From Pelecanus crispus (taxonomy: Eukaryota; Chordata; Aves; Pelecaniformes; Pelecanidae): a stretch of 64,000 nucleotides of DNA. The notes below the pieces were generated by a model, which worked only from the letters and a program-made list of their open reading frames with translations, was not told the origin of the DNA and made no database searches. The position numbers and the translations under genes are program-made. The stretch covers positions 46,786,221 through 46,850,220 of the forward strand of contig NC_134643.1 in the NCBI RefSeq assembly GCF_030463565.1. Direction: 5' to 3'. This document shows, in pieces, positions 1 through 11,176 of this stretch; the first letter of the stretch is position 1, and each line of letters starts with the position of its first letter.

Positions 1-1649
1 ACAGAAAGCTGAGATGGCAACTACCTTACCCTCTCCCCTGTTCAAACTGAGATGACCCTTCAAGCTTCACATGACAGACACTACACTGCCAGTTTGGGTG
101 GGTCCTCTTCACCGTGCCTCACTGCAGCTCTGCATGAATTGCTACTTTACTTCCTCAGGTGTGGCTCTAGCCTACGGATTCCAACAACAAATAGATATAA
201 GTGTCCTGAAAGGGTGTTAAAGAAATCATAGTCCCTAGAATTCAAAGTCAGTGGTCTACCAAGATTGTGTTTTCAAAAGCCATCGGGAACGAAACCTGAT
301 ATTTAAAAAACACTCACCATTATATAAAATAATCCCTGTTGTATATACACCGTTGTTGTTAGAACACTGCTAGAGTGCCAGCAAACTAAATAATCCCTTC
401 AATTATGCTTTTCCCCAGGAATTTTTCCATGGTATGTAAGTAATTGTACCGAGGTGTTTGCCAATCAAATTATGTAAACAAGCTCTTGGCGATGAGTTCA
501 CTTGGAAAACATCCATTTACTGATAAAACTCATGAGAAAAAATCAAACTTGTAAGTTGCCACAATTTATGCATACTATACATTCTGTCTCAGGAGAACAG
601 TCAGGAAAAAATCTGCATAAATGCACAAAGGCGCTTTTTCTTTCAAATTTCTGGATTGGCTTAGTTCATCATAAATCTACAAGATAAATGTATCAGAAAT
701 GATAAACAAGCTATCTATCTATTTTACAACCTTATATCGTAATGACCTCATATTATTTTACTAGAATTGAGAGATCCTTGAATAGAACTATATGCCAGGG
801 TAGTACTGTATCTTTTGAAGTATTATAAGCTTACTGCTTCCTCAGCATGTATTTTGCACATAATAAATATAATCAAGTCATGATCACTGGAACTAAGCTA
901 CAAAAATTTATAATTCTGTGATGTAACTCATCATCTGTCAGGACGAAGGATAAGACCTAATATTACTGAGTTGAATGAAATTATTTCCAAAATAATTATA
1001 TAAGATTTTTAGAATAATCTTGGTACAGCAGATAACATTGGTTTTAAAATCTTCAGTGGAAAGGCCTTTTTTTCCCCCTAGATACTATACATTTAGAGCC
1101 CTCCAGGGTAACATAGTGGATTTTAGAAAACAGTACAAAATACTCTTGAAAATATTCTTGTACTTCAGGATTGTTAGATGTTGCAAGTATAACACCTATT
1201 ACTATTTTTATATGGAGTATCACTGCCTCTTTTATGACGCTCATTATTTTCAGTAATACTAAATGAGCTGAATTTATGCACATAAATTAGTATTTAAACA
1301 TTTTCATTTTTATTACATATATATGTCACAGAGTTGTACCGATTAATAAAAAAAATCCTTTTTATGTTCAAGAGAGCAGAAAAAAAGAAGGATAGTGAAA
1401 TGAATATCAATAAGAAATTGTAGAAAATCAATAGAGGAAAGTAAAGGATAAAAAGGAAGCTCTATAGCTAGCAGTAAGGAAAATAAGACTCATTTAAGGT
1501 CTCTTTAGGACAAAAGGAATCCTATCAGTGCTATTTCAGGAACAAATGGATTAAAAAAATCATAAAGGGCCCAAATTTTCAATAAATATTTCTACTCACT
1601 ACCTGGGGAAAAAAACTGAGATACATATTGCATATTTCCCATTCAAAAA
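1..1649. other. Intergenic DNA, no gene recognised
   Basis: AT-rich single-copy-looking sequence with only short chance reading frames (under 80 codons). I recognise no exon, RNA gene or repeat family. By human synteny this flank should lie between CCDC59 and PPFIA2; that is inferred from gene order, not seen here. Confidence 0.6.
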
Positions 1650-1654
1650 AATGA

Positions 1655-2513
1655 TTACTAAACAGGTTACTCAGTGGGTAAAAAGCTGCTGTATGACGGC
1701 GCTCAGAGGGTCATGGCATGGAGCTGGTGACAAGCAGACTAGCACAATGGTCTGTCCTGGGACCTGTCATGGCTGGGGGAAGAGTGGCTGGAAAGCTGCC
1801 TGGCCGAAAAGCACCTGGGGGTGTTGGTGGACAGCCGGCTGAACATGATCCAGCAGTGTGCCCAGGTGGCCAAGAAGGCCAACAGCATCCTGGCTTGTGG
1901 CAGGAATAGTGTGGCCAGCAGGAGCAGGGAGGTGATTGTTCCCCTGTACTCAGCACTGGTGAGGCCACACCTGGAATACTGTGTCCAGTTTTGGGCCCCT
2001 CACTACAAGAAAGACATTGAGGTGCTGGAGCGTGTCCAGAGAAGGGCAACAAAGCTGGTGAAGGGTCTGGAGCACAGGCCTTATGAGGAGCGGCTGAGGG
2101 AACAACTGGGGTTGTTTAGCCTGGAAAAGAGGAGGCTGAGGGGAGACCTTATGGCTCTCTACAACTACCTGAAAGGAGGTTGTAGTGAGGTGGGTGTTGG
2201 GCTCTTCTCCCAAGTAGTTAGCGATAGAACAAGAGGAAATGGGCTTAAGCTGTGCCAGGGGAGGTTTAGGTTGGAAATTAGGAAAAATTTCTTCATGGAA
2301 AGAGTAGTCAAGCATTGGAAGAGGCTGCCCAGAGAGGTGGTGGAGTCCCCATCCCTGGAAGTGTTCAAACAACGGGTAGATGTGGCACTTCGGGACATGG
2401 TTTAGTCTAGTCTACCCTTGATTGGCTTAGAGTGGACTTGGTAGTGTAGGTTAATGGTTGGACTGGATGATCTTAAAGGTCTTTTCCAACCTAAACGATT
2501 CTATGATTCTATG
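1655..2513 (+). mobile_element. CR1 LINE, 3' part, 5'-truncated and internally deleted
   Basis: The sequence reads as the C-terminal part of the CR1 reverse transcriptase, followed by the short CR1 3' UTR. Recognisable pieces are the VLGPV stretch near 1755, then [43 protein letters not shown] and the [19 protein letters not shown] end. It stops after two ATTCTATG-type tail repeats at about 2498-2513. The element lacks its 5' half, as most CR1 copies do. Between about 1768 and 1772 it jumps from the VLGPV region straight to the later GEEWLESC-type region, so a few hundred bases of ORF2 are missing. The 1821-2405 portion is still open. It is closely similar to the copy at 38535-39320. It is a dead copy without an endonuclease domain. 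Family assignment is strong; subfamily is not assigned. Confidence 0.93.
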
Positions 2514-2530
2514 TCTAACTTCTTTTTTAG

Positions 2531-2680
2531 TGACCTGGACACCAAACTGGGGATGCCAATTGACACACTCAAAGGCAGGGCTGCGGTTCAGACCTAGGCA
2601 GGCTGGAGAAGTGGGCAGATAGGAATGTTAGGGGCAAGGACAGATGGGAGTCCTGGACCTGGGCTGGAAGAACCCGATAC
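2531..2680 (+). mobile_element. CR1 LINE internal ORF2 fragment, decayed
   Basis: This piece resembles the part of CR1 ORF2 that normally lies upstream of the 3' end: 'gacaccaaactgg', 'caggctggagaagtgggcag' and 'cctgggctggaagaacc' follow the usual CR1 order. It lies directly 3' of a CR1 that lacks this very region. It is more diverged than that neighbour and has no open frame of note. It may be a separate older insertion or part of a rearrangement. Confidence 0.75.
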
Positions 2681-3873
2681 CTCACCATGTGATCCACTCC
2701 TGAACTCGAAGGCAGAGCACCCTGACCTGGATGAAAATGCTGTGTCCACGATCCAGAGTGACTTCAAGCAACAAGAAATTCCCAGTCTTTTTATAATTTA
2801 CACTGGGCTCTGAAAAGCAGCAGCTGAATAGAACCAGTAACACAATTAATCCTCCAGAGGAGTGAAGTCCTGCCCATCTTTCCCTGGGTCAGTGCACAGG
2901 CTGAAACCCTCCCTCTGTAACCCCATCCGAAGGCTGCCCGCAGTCTCCCCAGTGGACCAGCCATCCAAGACTCAGCTCTCGTGTGACACAGCAGAATAAC
3001 CTGGGCTCAGACTGCCATGAAAGTGCTGTGAGAGGGTCTGTAAAGGGACAGAAAAGACAAAAGTCTCACCCGGGGTAGGATTGTTGAGACAGCATCCTTA
3101 GTAGCTCAAAGATACAAGAGAGGAAATACCAGCATGGAAAGGTTTAAAGTCCTAATGGGAAAAAAGCAGGGATGCTAGTCAGGCTGGTCTGTTCAGTTGG
3201 GAATGAGCTGTGAAGCATTGGGTCAAATTGCCGGTGTTATCAAGATTGATGAGGCTGGTGGCAGACAGCAACTTGAAGCACAGAGGATGTGTGGTGGTGT
3301 CCAACCCTGACTGACGCCAGCCTCTCAGCAAAGATTTTTCATACCAGAGGTGGTGGGCACACTGATGCTTAGACTCATTAACTCCTAGCTATCTCCTATA
3401 TGTTAACCAATACATTTTTGCTTTGTACTTTAAAGCTGCATATATCCTGACTGCAGATTGCCTTTGTGGCTGGCTGAAGATGTATGAGTGAACCAACCCA
3501 AAGAAGAGCCATAACAATACTGCAGTGGCACAGCAGCCACTTGGGTTAAACTTGGGGAACTGACTTGTCTCACAGATGGGTCAATATTTGCCAAGACTCC
3601 ACTTACTAATTGGAATTCCTCTGGAGACTTTCTCTAAGCATTTTCCAGGAAGAAGCAGCACAGAATAGGCACCTAGAGACAAAATGACGAAGTCTGGCCT
3701 TGTGGTACTTGTGCCTCCATTAACTAGAGCTGACTACGAGGATATTTGTCAAGCCTTGGACAAGGTCTCATTTGACTTTGTTTTTTTTTCCCACACTGTT
3801 CCACAGAGAAGACCTCATACTAAGTTGCTTTGAGATATATCAAGAGAGAAACAGTCAATGGCAGATGTCACTA
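2681..3873. other. Intergenic, moderately GC-rich, unassigned
   Basis: I see no supported gene. Parts near 2880-3000 and 3200-3350 are richer in G and C than the surroundings and may be old repeats, but I cannot match them to a family. Confidence 0.4.
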
Positions 3874-3875
3874 TC

Positions 3876-4077
3876 ATTATAGAATCATAGAATGCTTTGG
3901 GTTGGAAGGGACCTTTAGAGGCCATCCAGCCCAACCCCCCTGCAGTGAGCAGGGACAGCTTTAACTCCATCAGGTTGCTCAGAGCCCCGTCCAACCTGAC
4001 CTGGAACGTTGCCAGGGATGGGGCCTCCACTACCTCTCTGGGCAACCTGTTCCAGTGCCTCACCACCCTCATTATAG
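3876..4077 (-). mobile_element. CR1 LINE 3' end (CR1-X-like), antisense
   Basis: Read on the minus strand this gives the CR1 ORF2 C-terminus ([21 protein letters not shown] near the start) and then a 3' UTR with 'ggtcccttccaacccaaagc', ending in ATTCTATGATTCTAT-type tail repeats at about 3880-3896. The tail matches that of the SINE at 50914-51064, so this copy represents the LINE type whose machinery such a SINE would use. The 9-base word TCATTATAG flanks it at 3874-3882 and 4069-4077. Only about 200 bases remain, so it is 5'-truncated and inactive. The X-like label is from memory of the tail sequence. Confidence 0.88.
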
Positions 4078-7000
4078 CTGACAGATAGAGGTCCTGAGCT
4101 GAAACTGTGTTCAAGACTCAGGAAAGCAGATTATGCAGAGATTAGCAAATCCTAGCACCTCACAGCGCTCCATTAGAGATCCCTATATATGTATGAAATG
4201 GATGTCAATAGTCTGCTCCTGGCCCTCCACCCCAGTTCTGTCTGCGAGGGCACCAGCCCTGTTGAAAACTCCTCCAGCTGAACCACTGCAGGGGGATGCA
4301 AGCACACCCTCTGTGTCATTCCAGGTTGGTCCCCAGGAGCAGAGACTCACCTGGTTAAAAGCATTTGAGCTGCCACCGCACTGGAGCCACCAGAATGTGC
4401 AGCCACGGCTAGCAGTACCCACGGGAGAAAGCTGAGCCCAGGGATGCTGTGGCGTTGTGGCTATCGTCTGCTACTGCTTTCAGTTTCTGTTGCAAGAAGG
4501 GTTGTTTGTCAATAGTATTAGCTGGGCAGCAACTTTAGATGAGAAATGAGGGGTTGTGGCCAAGTGTCTCATTTAGCATGGGGTAAGTGTATAACGTAGT
4601 GGAAAACAAGGTGTTGTGCAACCTACAATGGCTTGTGGAACAGTTAGCCTGGCTCAGCTTTGGTGCCCCTATTAAGAGGAAAAATGTTGATAGACTGGCA
4701 ATTAGCTCTCAGAAGAGCCAAAAAATTGTTCAAGTAGACTCTATACTGCAAGACTTCAGGGTTTCCTTCTATGTAGATTAAGAAGTGTAATTACATATGT
4801 AACTGTTACAGTATTGTACATGCAACCAGCAAAGCTAGAGTGGGATATGGCCAAAATTGTAACCGGACAGCATAAAATTAAAAATAAGGGACAGATCTGA
4901 GCAGTTCACAGAAGTTTTCCATGGATCCTCTAATGCCTGAAATAATTTCAATTTACAATCAGTGGGTTTTAAGGAAGGTGCAGCCAACTTCAATTAACAG
5001 TCAAATCTTACAGACTTCGTTAAACAAGTCTACCAGTTTTTGATCTTAATGTCCCTTCCTTTTTTTTACATTTTTTAATCTATGAATTGTTGTCTCCTGA
5101 TTAAATTCAGCTCCATGCCTCCACCCAGTGGGCTTTTCTTAACCAAGAACAAAAAGAACCCCTGAAAAGTGCTTGCACACATGCAGCACCCGTGGAACCA
5201 TGGGTGCTGCAAATTATTTCTCTCCATTTTTCTGTGGAGTGGCTCAGCTGAAATGTAGACAGGTATTTGATAATACCTTCTGAAGCTACATAACCACAAA
5301 TGTGAGGTATTTAAAAATGCTTTAAAATTATTTTCATAATATGTTTGCTGTTGCTATAGAAACAGTCATTGGGAAACATCCAAAGCCAGTTGGCACCAGG
5401 GAAAACTTAAAATTCAGTGTGGGGTTTTTTTTTAAACCTAAAAACCTGAAATTAGTTTCACATTTTAAAATAAATACAAAAAAGATTACAACACTGGCTT
5501 TTTGTAATAAATAACCCTTTGCTTTGTAGTACATATTTTCCACACTCAAACTAAGGAAAAGTATTTTCTACATTTTTTTTCCAGTTGAGATTCTTTAGCT
5601 ACTTGTAATGGCATCCCTGTTTTAAACTGAAAGAAATATCCTGGATATATACCCTAAAATGCTTATGATAAAAGAAGTTTTGTAAATGTGAACTTATCTG
5701 TTAAATTATGTGAGTTATTTCATTACATATACGCACTGTTTTTGTAAGACAGTGGTTCGTCTCAACCTGTGTTCTGACTTTGTTTACATTAAGAAACACA
5801 CATAGTTGTTATCAGTTCTCCCATCTGTCTGCACCTTCCATCCCTTTCCCTTCTGTTGGGCCCCCAACTTTACTGGGATGTGTCACTTCCAGTAAAAAAA
5901 AATAGGCTTATGAGGAAGTGCACTCAACACATCAAAGAAGAAAACACAGTTTAGGGAAACACTTTTGTCCCAAGCCAGGAAGAACAACAAGATCTTGTCC
6001 TCCACTCTGGTTAGAGAAGCAGAAAATACAATTCTCTGATGCCCCATCACTTTAACAACGGCATCTTCCTTACATCTAATACCAAAACCACTCCAGAATA
6101 AATCTCTTTTTTTCACATACAATAGCCCTGCTACTATCTGCAAAGAACTGTTTATGATTTAGTAATACCACCATAGAACTGAAACTAAAAGACAATGAAA
6201 TTAAAGGATAATGAAAAGCTTTTCAGCCTGCAATTAATCTGCAACTGTTAACAGATGCAAAAGTCTGCAGACTTCAGTACAAATTAGATTTTGGTGGACT
6301 AGGAATAATACCCCAAACATATTAGATAATAATTCAAACTGCAAACAAGTCATACACTAATCATCTACTCTGACATTTTTTATAGCACAGGTCAAAGAAT
6401 CGTTTCTGTATCAAGTTCATAATTTTTAGAAGACTACACCTTTTTGAGAGACATCTAATGCAAACAGACTGACAGAGAAGCTTCTGGCTGTTCCTGCTTT
6501 TGGGGTTTTTTAGTTGTTTTGTTTTGTGGTATCATGAGTTTTTTACAGCTGCCTAAGGTTCAAGGTAGCTTAACTTCACACTTGCCAAATGACATTCTGA
6601 GGAAATAAAAACCTATGACAGTCTTTACCTGCACATTATAGTTTCAGGTTAAGCTCACTTCTGAATACTTTTTTTTCCTTTTTTTTGCTTTTCAGTTACA
6701 AGTTTTTTCCTTAAATAGTAGATATTCAGACTTCACCATACCCATGTTTTTGGTTTGTGAATCCAAATCCAAGGAAGGTGATGACCTATTGTAAAAGAGT
6801 TTACAATACAGCCCAAGAATCTTCAGAAAGTTAAAATTATTAAAAAACTAAGGGTGTTACTGTGAAAGTTGTGCCTATATAATATTTTTGCAAAATACGT
6901 CTACCTTTCAGAACCAAGGAAGTTGGCAAACAATCTTCGTTTCATCATATACAGAGTATTAAATGTAGGTCCTCCTTCTATTCAAAAAACCCTTAGGATT

Positions 7001-9836
7001 TCATCAGTTGTGAAGGTTGAAGTTATAAGCAATATTCAGAACGTACTTGGAATTTAAAACATTCATGAAAAATTCCTCCTGCATGCTATTTACTGCCTGT
7101 GCTAGCTCAGGATTGCCACAGAAAGACGCTTGATTCTGACATCTTCTGACAACACACTCAGAAGTCTGGTGTTCGAGAAAGCTTCCAGTGTGGTATTGCC
7201 CTTAATGAGCTCCCAGCATGCCTGCCTACCATCATGTAACTGCTTATTTGCTTTTATGGTACAGTCAGGTGTGATGTAATGAAAAGTACTCTGCCAGAAA
7301 TAAATTCAAACGGTAAGACTTGGGTTCCAACTTCAGGAAAAAAACCCAAACCAAACAACATAAGAGGTCAGAGGATGGACAGGCTAGCCTTTTACTTTCC
7401 TTTTTAGTTTCTCTTACTTTGTATGATTAACTTGAAGCACGTGCTTTAGCCCCACTGATTTAAGATGAAGCCCATTCCTAAGCGTGCTTGTTCTGAGCAG
7501 AGATGGGAAGTGAGGACGTGGGTTGGAAGAGCTGTCCTGCCCCCTCTTATGCAGCTGCAAATGTGACAACTTGCTCTATTACTAAGTATGATGCAGAAGT
7601 GGAAAGTGTTCCACTCTATGTTGTAACTGTGTTTTGTCCTCTTTGCACACTCCCAGTGAAAATATTGATTAAATACAAAGTGGTTGCCATTTTTGGCATG
7701 ATTTATTGCTCTTAGTGCAAAGGTAATTTATCAGTGTACCTCCACACATTATCTCTGTGCGTTAAAGAACTGATTGCCTTCAGAGCAGAATACTGTAAAA
7801 AAGGATCAAGGAGCAACAGCTCATATACTTGCAGGTTCAGAAAGTGAAATTACCGCAAAATGATCTATATAATTGGCTTTACAATAACACTGACAACAGC
7901 AATCACTACCACCTGGACACAAGACATTGTTTTAAAATAAAAAATGACCATCTTAAGGAATTGCCTGAAAATCAGACCAGTGTTTACAGACACCTATGTG
8001 TGGGTATGGATGTGTAATTTATATCCCCTTTCCTTTGCTTTAATCTTGAGCACAGTGCATATGAAATACTGTTTTGTGTTTTCAGATCTGCAGTGCAATT
8101 CAACATGTTGACACCTATACGACAAATATAAGAAAATAATACTTTGAATAAATTGATATTTTAATGTGTATTGGTTTATCAACCACTAAATGTATTTTAA
8201 CGCATACCAGATTATTTTAAAAGGAACTCCGTCTACCTCATTAAACACAAAAACCATTTTCCACCGAAGGTACCAGTTTTATTTATACTATCTATAAGGA
8301 AAAAATAGGGAAAAAAAAAACCAAAATGAAATAAGTAGCAGAAAAAATCATAAATATCAGTAGAAATTGTGACACAGCATGAATACATGCTTTTTATACC
8401 TATAATTTCTACAGATGGACCATGGAGAAATTAAAACAGCATAAAAAAGCTTTCACTGCATTGTCTTTGGAGAATGAAATGTATGTGCTGTATTCAAAAG
8501 CAGAAATTATATTATAGCATATTTCTCTGAGATGACAAAAAAACACATTAATGATTATAGTGGAATATAAAATATCATATATTACAGCTTTATATCTGAG
8601 AGGAGACGTCCTACCTCCAGCAGATATATGTTCCACGATCCTAAGTGCAGAACGTTGGTTTTTTTTAGCTATCATCAGAAAATAAGATGCAAACTGAAAA
8701 AGGACACTGAAGCAAAAGCAACTGCACTTATGAAAAATAAGCTTGGCTTTAATTTCTTAACAGATAGGGTTATGAAATATTTGGTGTTAGTGGACTTTTT
8801 GTATCCAGTAATGTTGTCTGATGAAATTTGATGACCTAACATTTTCAGACAACTTTCAAATACCCAGTAGCATGGATGCAGACTTGAATACTGTGCTGCC
8901 AACTGTCAGGGATGCTGAGCAAGCCAGTTTTGTGCCATGTATGTAAACATGCAGTAAAATTTCTAGAAGCTTCAAATGCTCACTATCTGTACAGATCAGC
9001 TGTAAAGCTTTCTGCCATAAATCTGATGTCTGGGCCAGATCAGACATACTGTGTGTGCACTGAATGCAGAGCTTGTACGTGCACAGTAAATCCTAAATGC
9101 TGAGACCAGATGAATTTCCTGCCAATGAGACAGCCATCTGTGGAGGGCAGCTCCTTCCATTCCTCTCTGGAATATCCTCAACAAAAATACAGCAGTCCTG
9201 TCATCAGGGAGCAAACCCAAAACTGGTGTAGGTAGGAAACATAAATTATATCAGCCTGAAGACTGTTTTAGTTAGAAATTGGTGTATGCAGCTTTTGGGG
9301 AAAGAACACTTAACAGCACCAGCCTGACTAATCTGGTGGATACTTCTACATACAAAAATACAACTGGTCCTTGAAACTAAGAACAAATTAAAAAATTCAT
9401 TGTTAAGTATTCAACTCAGGATTCTATTCTGAAAAAAAGTGTAATTATTTATTTTACCTTATATTTGATCTAACTTAACTGGACAATAAAAGAAATTGAA
9501 CATAGATATTAACAACTGAATGATAAAGCATGAAAACCTTACCATAATCTAGCATCATCTTGCTACAGTACACGTTTCACCACCTGGGTCTCCTTAAAGC
9601 AATCTAAGCCATATGTATAACTGATTTGTGTTGACTGTTGACCTAAAACATACTACATTTAACAGTATGGTTTTAGTTTTTTAAATGTTACATAGAAGAA
9701 TTATTTCTAGTTTCATGCCAGCGTGCCTTTGGCTTTTAAATTAGGACGACATGTCAGCAATTGTAGGACAAGTACTTTCTATCTGCTATTGGCAGTTAAT
9801 TTAAATCATAGTACTTTATTATATGACATAAGGAAC
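4078..9836. other. Intergenic DNA, no gene recognised
   Basis: This is AT-rich sequence without a convincing exon on either strand. The stretch 4190-4470 is GC-richer and could be an unrecognised old repeat. The longest frames (about 80-100 codons) show no family motif, coding bias or splice context that I would trust. Confidence 0.5.
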
Positions 9837-10012
9837 AAAAAGAAGGAGAGGAGGAGAGGAGGGAAAGAGAGAAAAAGAGAAAGAGAAAAAAGAGAAAGAG
9901 AAAAAAGAGAAAGAGAAAAAAGAGAAAGAGAAAAAAGAGAAAGAGAAAAAAGAGAAAGAGAAAAAAGAGAAAGAGAAAAAAGAGAAAGAGAAAAATGGAG
10001 GGGAAAAAAAAA
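9837..10012 (+). repeat. Purine-only minisatellite, 15-bp unit
   Basis: The plus strand is A/G only from 9837 to 9995; after one T at 9996 it is again purine to 10012. The core 9876-9995 is eight exact copies of AGAGAAAGAGAAAAA. Since 15 is a multiple of three, the array opens a low-complexity frame of repeated EKRER (and FLFFL-type frames on the other strand). This is not a gene. Part of the unit is mirror-symmetric, which favours triplex (H-DNA) formation. It lies about 7.6 kb downstream of the CCDC59 3' end. Confidence 0.95.
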
Positions 10013-10686
10013 CCCCTGCCTTGTAGCAAATCATTACTATTTCACTAAAAAAAAAAAAAATACCCAACAAAAACAAACAAAACCTAAGGGAAACTACCGT
10101 AACAACATTAACAGGTCCCTGCTCAAAGGGAGCTGAGGGACACGGTACCCTGCTGCCCTGTCCTGGTCAGCTGTGTGTGATACATTCAGGACTGTTTTAC
10201 TGTTCTATTGCTCAGAAAGCATTTTTCACTCTGTGTCTAAATTTTAACAGAACTGCACTGCGAACCATGGATTTCTAATTAAGTGTTGTTGCCAAATGAC
10301 TCTTGAAAGGCTTCTTCAAGAGACAAGATTCATCTCACCTACCTCTAGAAGTCTAGATGTTAAAACTAGTCACCATAAACTCCCTATGGATAGGTATGTA
10401 TCTCTAGGACTGATACCTGTGATTTATGTTCAGATGAGATTATTTGCCCCTTGATGGTATCTTCACTGACTACAGAAAACTTTAAGAACATTAGAGTTAT
10501 AATGTTACATTGATATTCTTAAACCAGGACAAATAAAACCAGCTTCAGTTCGTCAAAAAATATTTCAGGAATTCCCTGATTGTTGTTTTTACTTACTACT
10601 TTTTGTGTCTCGGAATACCATTCACAGCATGGCAGGGTCATCAGATGTAAAACTGTGATCTCTAAAATACACAAAAATAATAAACA

Positions 10687-11013
10687 ACAACTACCTGAAA
10701 GGAGGTTGTAGTGAGGTGGGTGTTGGTCTCTTCTCCTAAGTAGTTAGGACAAGAGGAGTAGTTAGGACAAGAGGAATTGGCCTCAAGCTGCGTCAGGGGA
10801 GGTTTAGATTGGATATTAGGAAAAATTTCTTCACGGAAAGGGTAGTCAAGCATTGGAACAGGGTGCCCAGAGAGGTGGCGGAGTCACCATCCCTGGAAGT
10901 GTTCAAAAAATGGGTAGATGTGGCACTCTGGGACATGGTTTAGTGGGCATGGTGGTGTTGGGTTGATGGTTGGACTGATGATCTTAAAGATCCTTTCCAA
11001 CCTTAATGATTCC
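10687..11013 (+). mobile_element. CR1 LINE 3' fragment
   Basis: This 5'-truncated CR1 begins at the NYLKGGC-type region of ORF2 and runs through 'gtcaagcattggaacag' (KHWNR) and 'gtgttcaaaaaatgggtag' into a 3' UTR with 'ggttggactgatgatcttaaag'. The tail decays at 'aatgattcctag'. Its 3' UTR ('gggcatggtggtgttgggtt') differs from those of the copies at 1655 and 38535, so it is another CR1 subfamily. It contains an 18-bp tandem duplication. Confidence 0.9.
10739..10774 (+). repeat. 18-bp perfect tandem duplication inside a CR1
   Basis: AGTAGTTAGGACAAGAGG occurs twice in direct succession (10739-10756 and 10757-10774). Other CR1 copies in this window have the corresponding sequence once. This is a local slippage event after or during insertion. 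Confidence 0.9.
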
Positions 11014-11085
11014 TAGTTTTTACTTTCATTAAAAAATAATCCAGCCACCAAGACAGGAAACATGAAATTATTACTCTACCCTAAA

Positions 11086-11176
11086 CTGGTTTAGTGGTGG
11101 ACTTGGTAGTGTTAGGTTAATGGTTGGACTGGATGATCTTAAAGGTCTTTTCCAACCTAAACGATTCTGTGGTTCT
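11086..11176 (+). mobile_element. CR1 LINE, terminal ~90 bp only
   Basis: Only the CR1 3' UTR is present: 'ctggtttagtggtggactt', 'atggttggactggatgatct', 'ccaacctaaacgattctgtg'. It matches the end of the 1655-2513 type, not the subfamily just upstream, so it is a second, strongly truncated insertion. Confidence 0.88.

Noticed and set aside
1711-2398. Minus-strand frames opposite the CR1 at 1655-2513 (and likewise 38499-39201)
   Set aside because: They are shadows of the CR1 reverse-transcriptase frame and recur identically in both copies.
9723-10136. 137-codon plus-strand frame and overlapping minus-strand frames
   Set aside because: They consist almost wholly of the translated 15-bp purine repeat; no conserved domain and no splice or promoter context.
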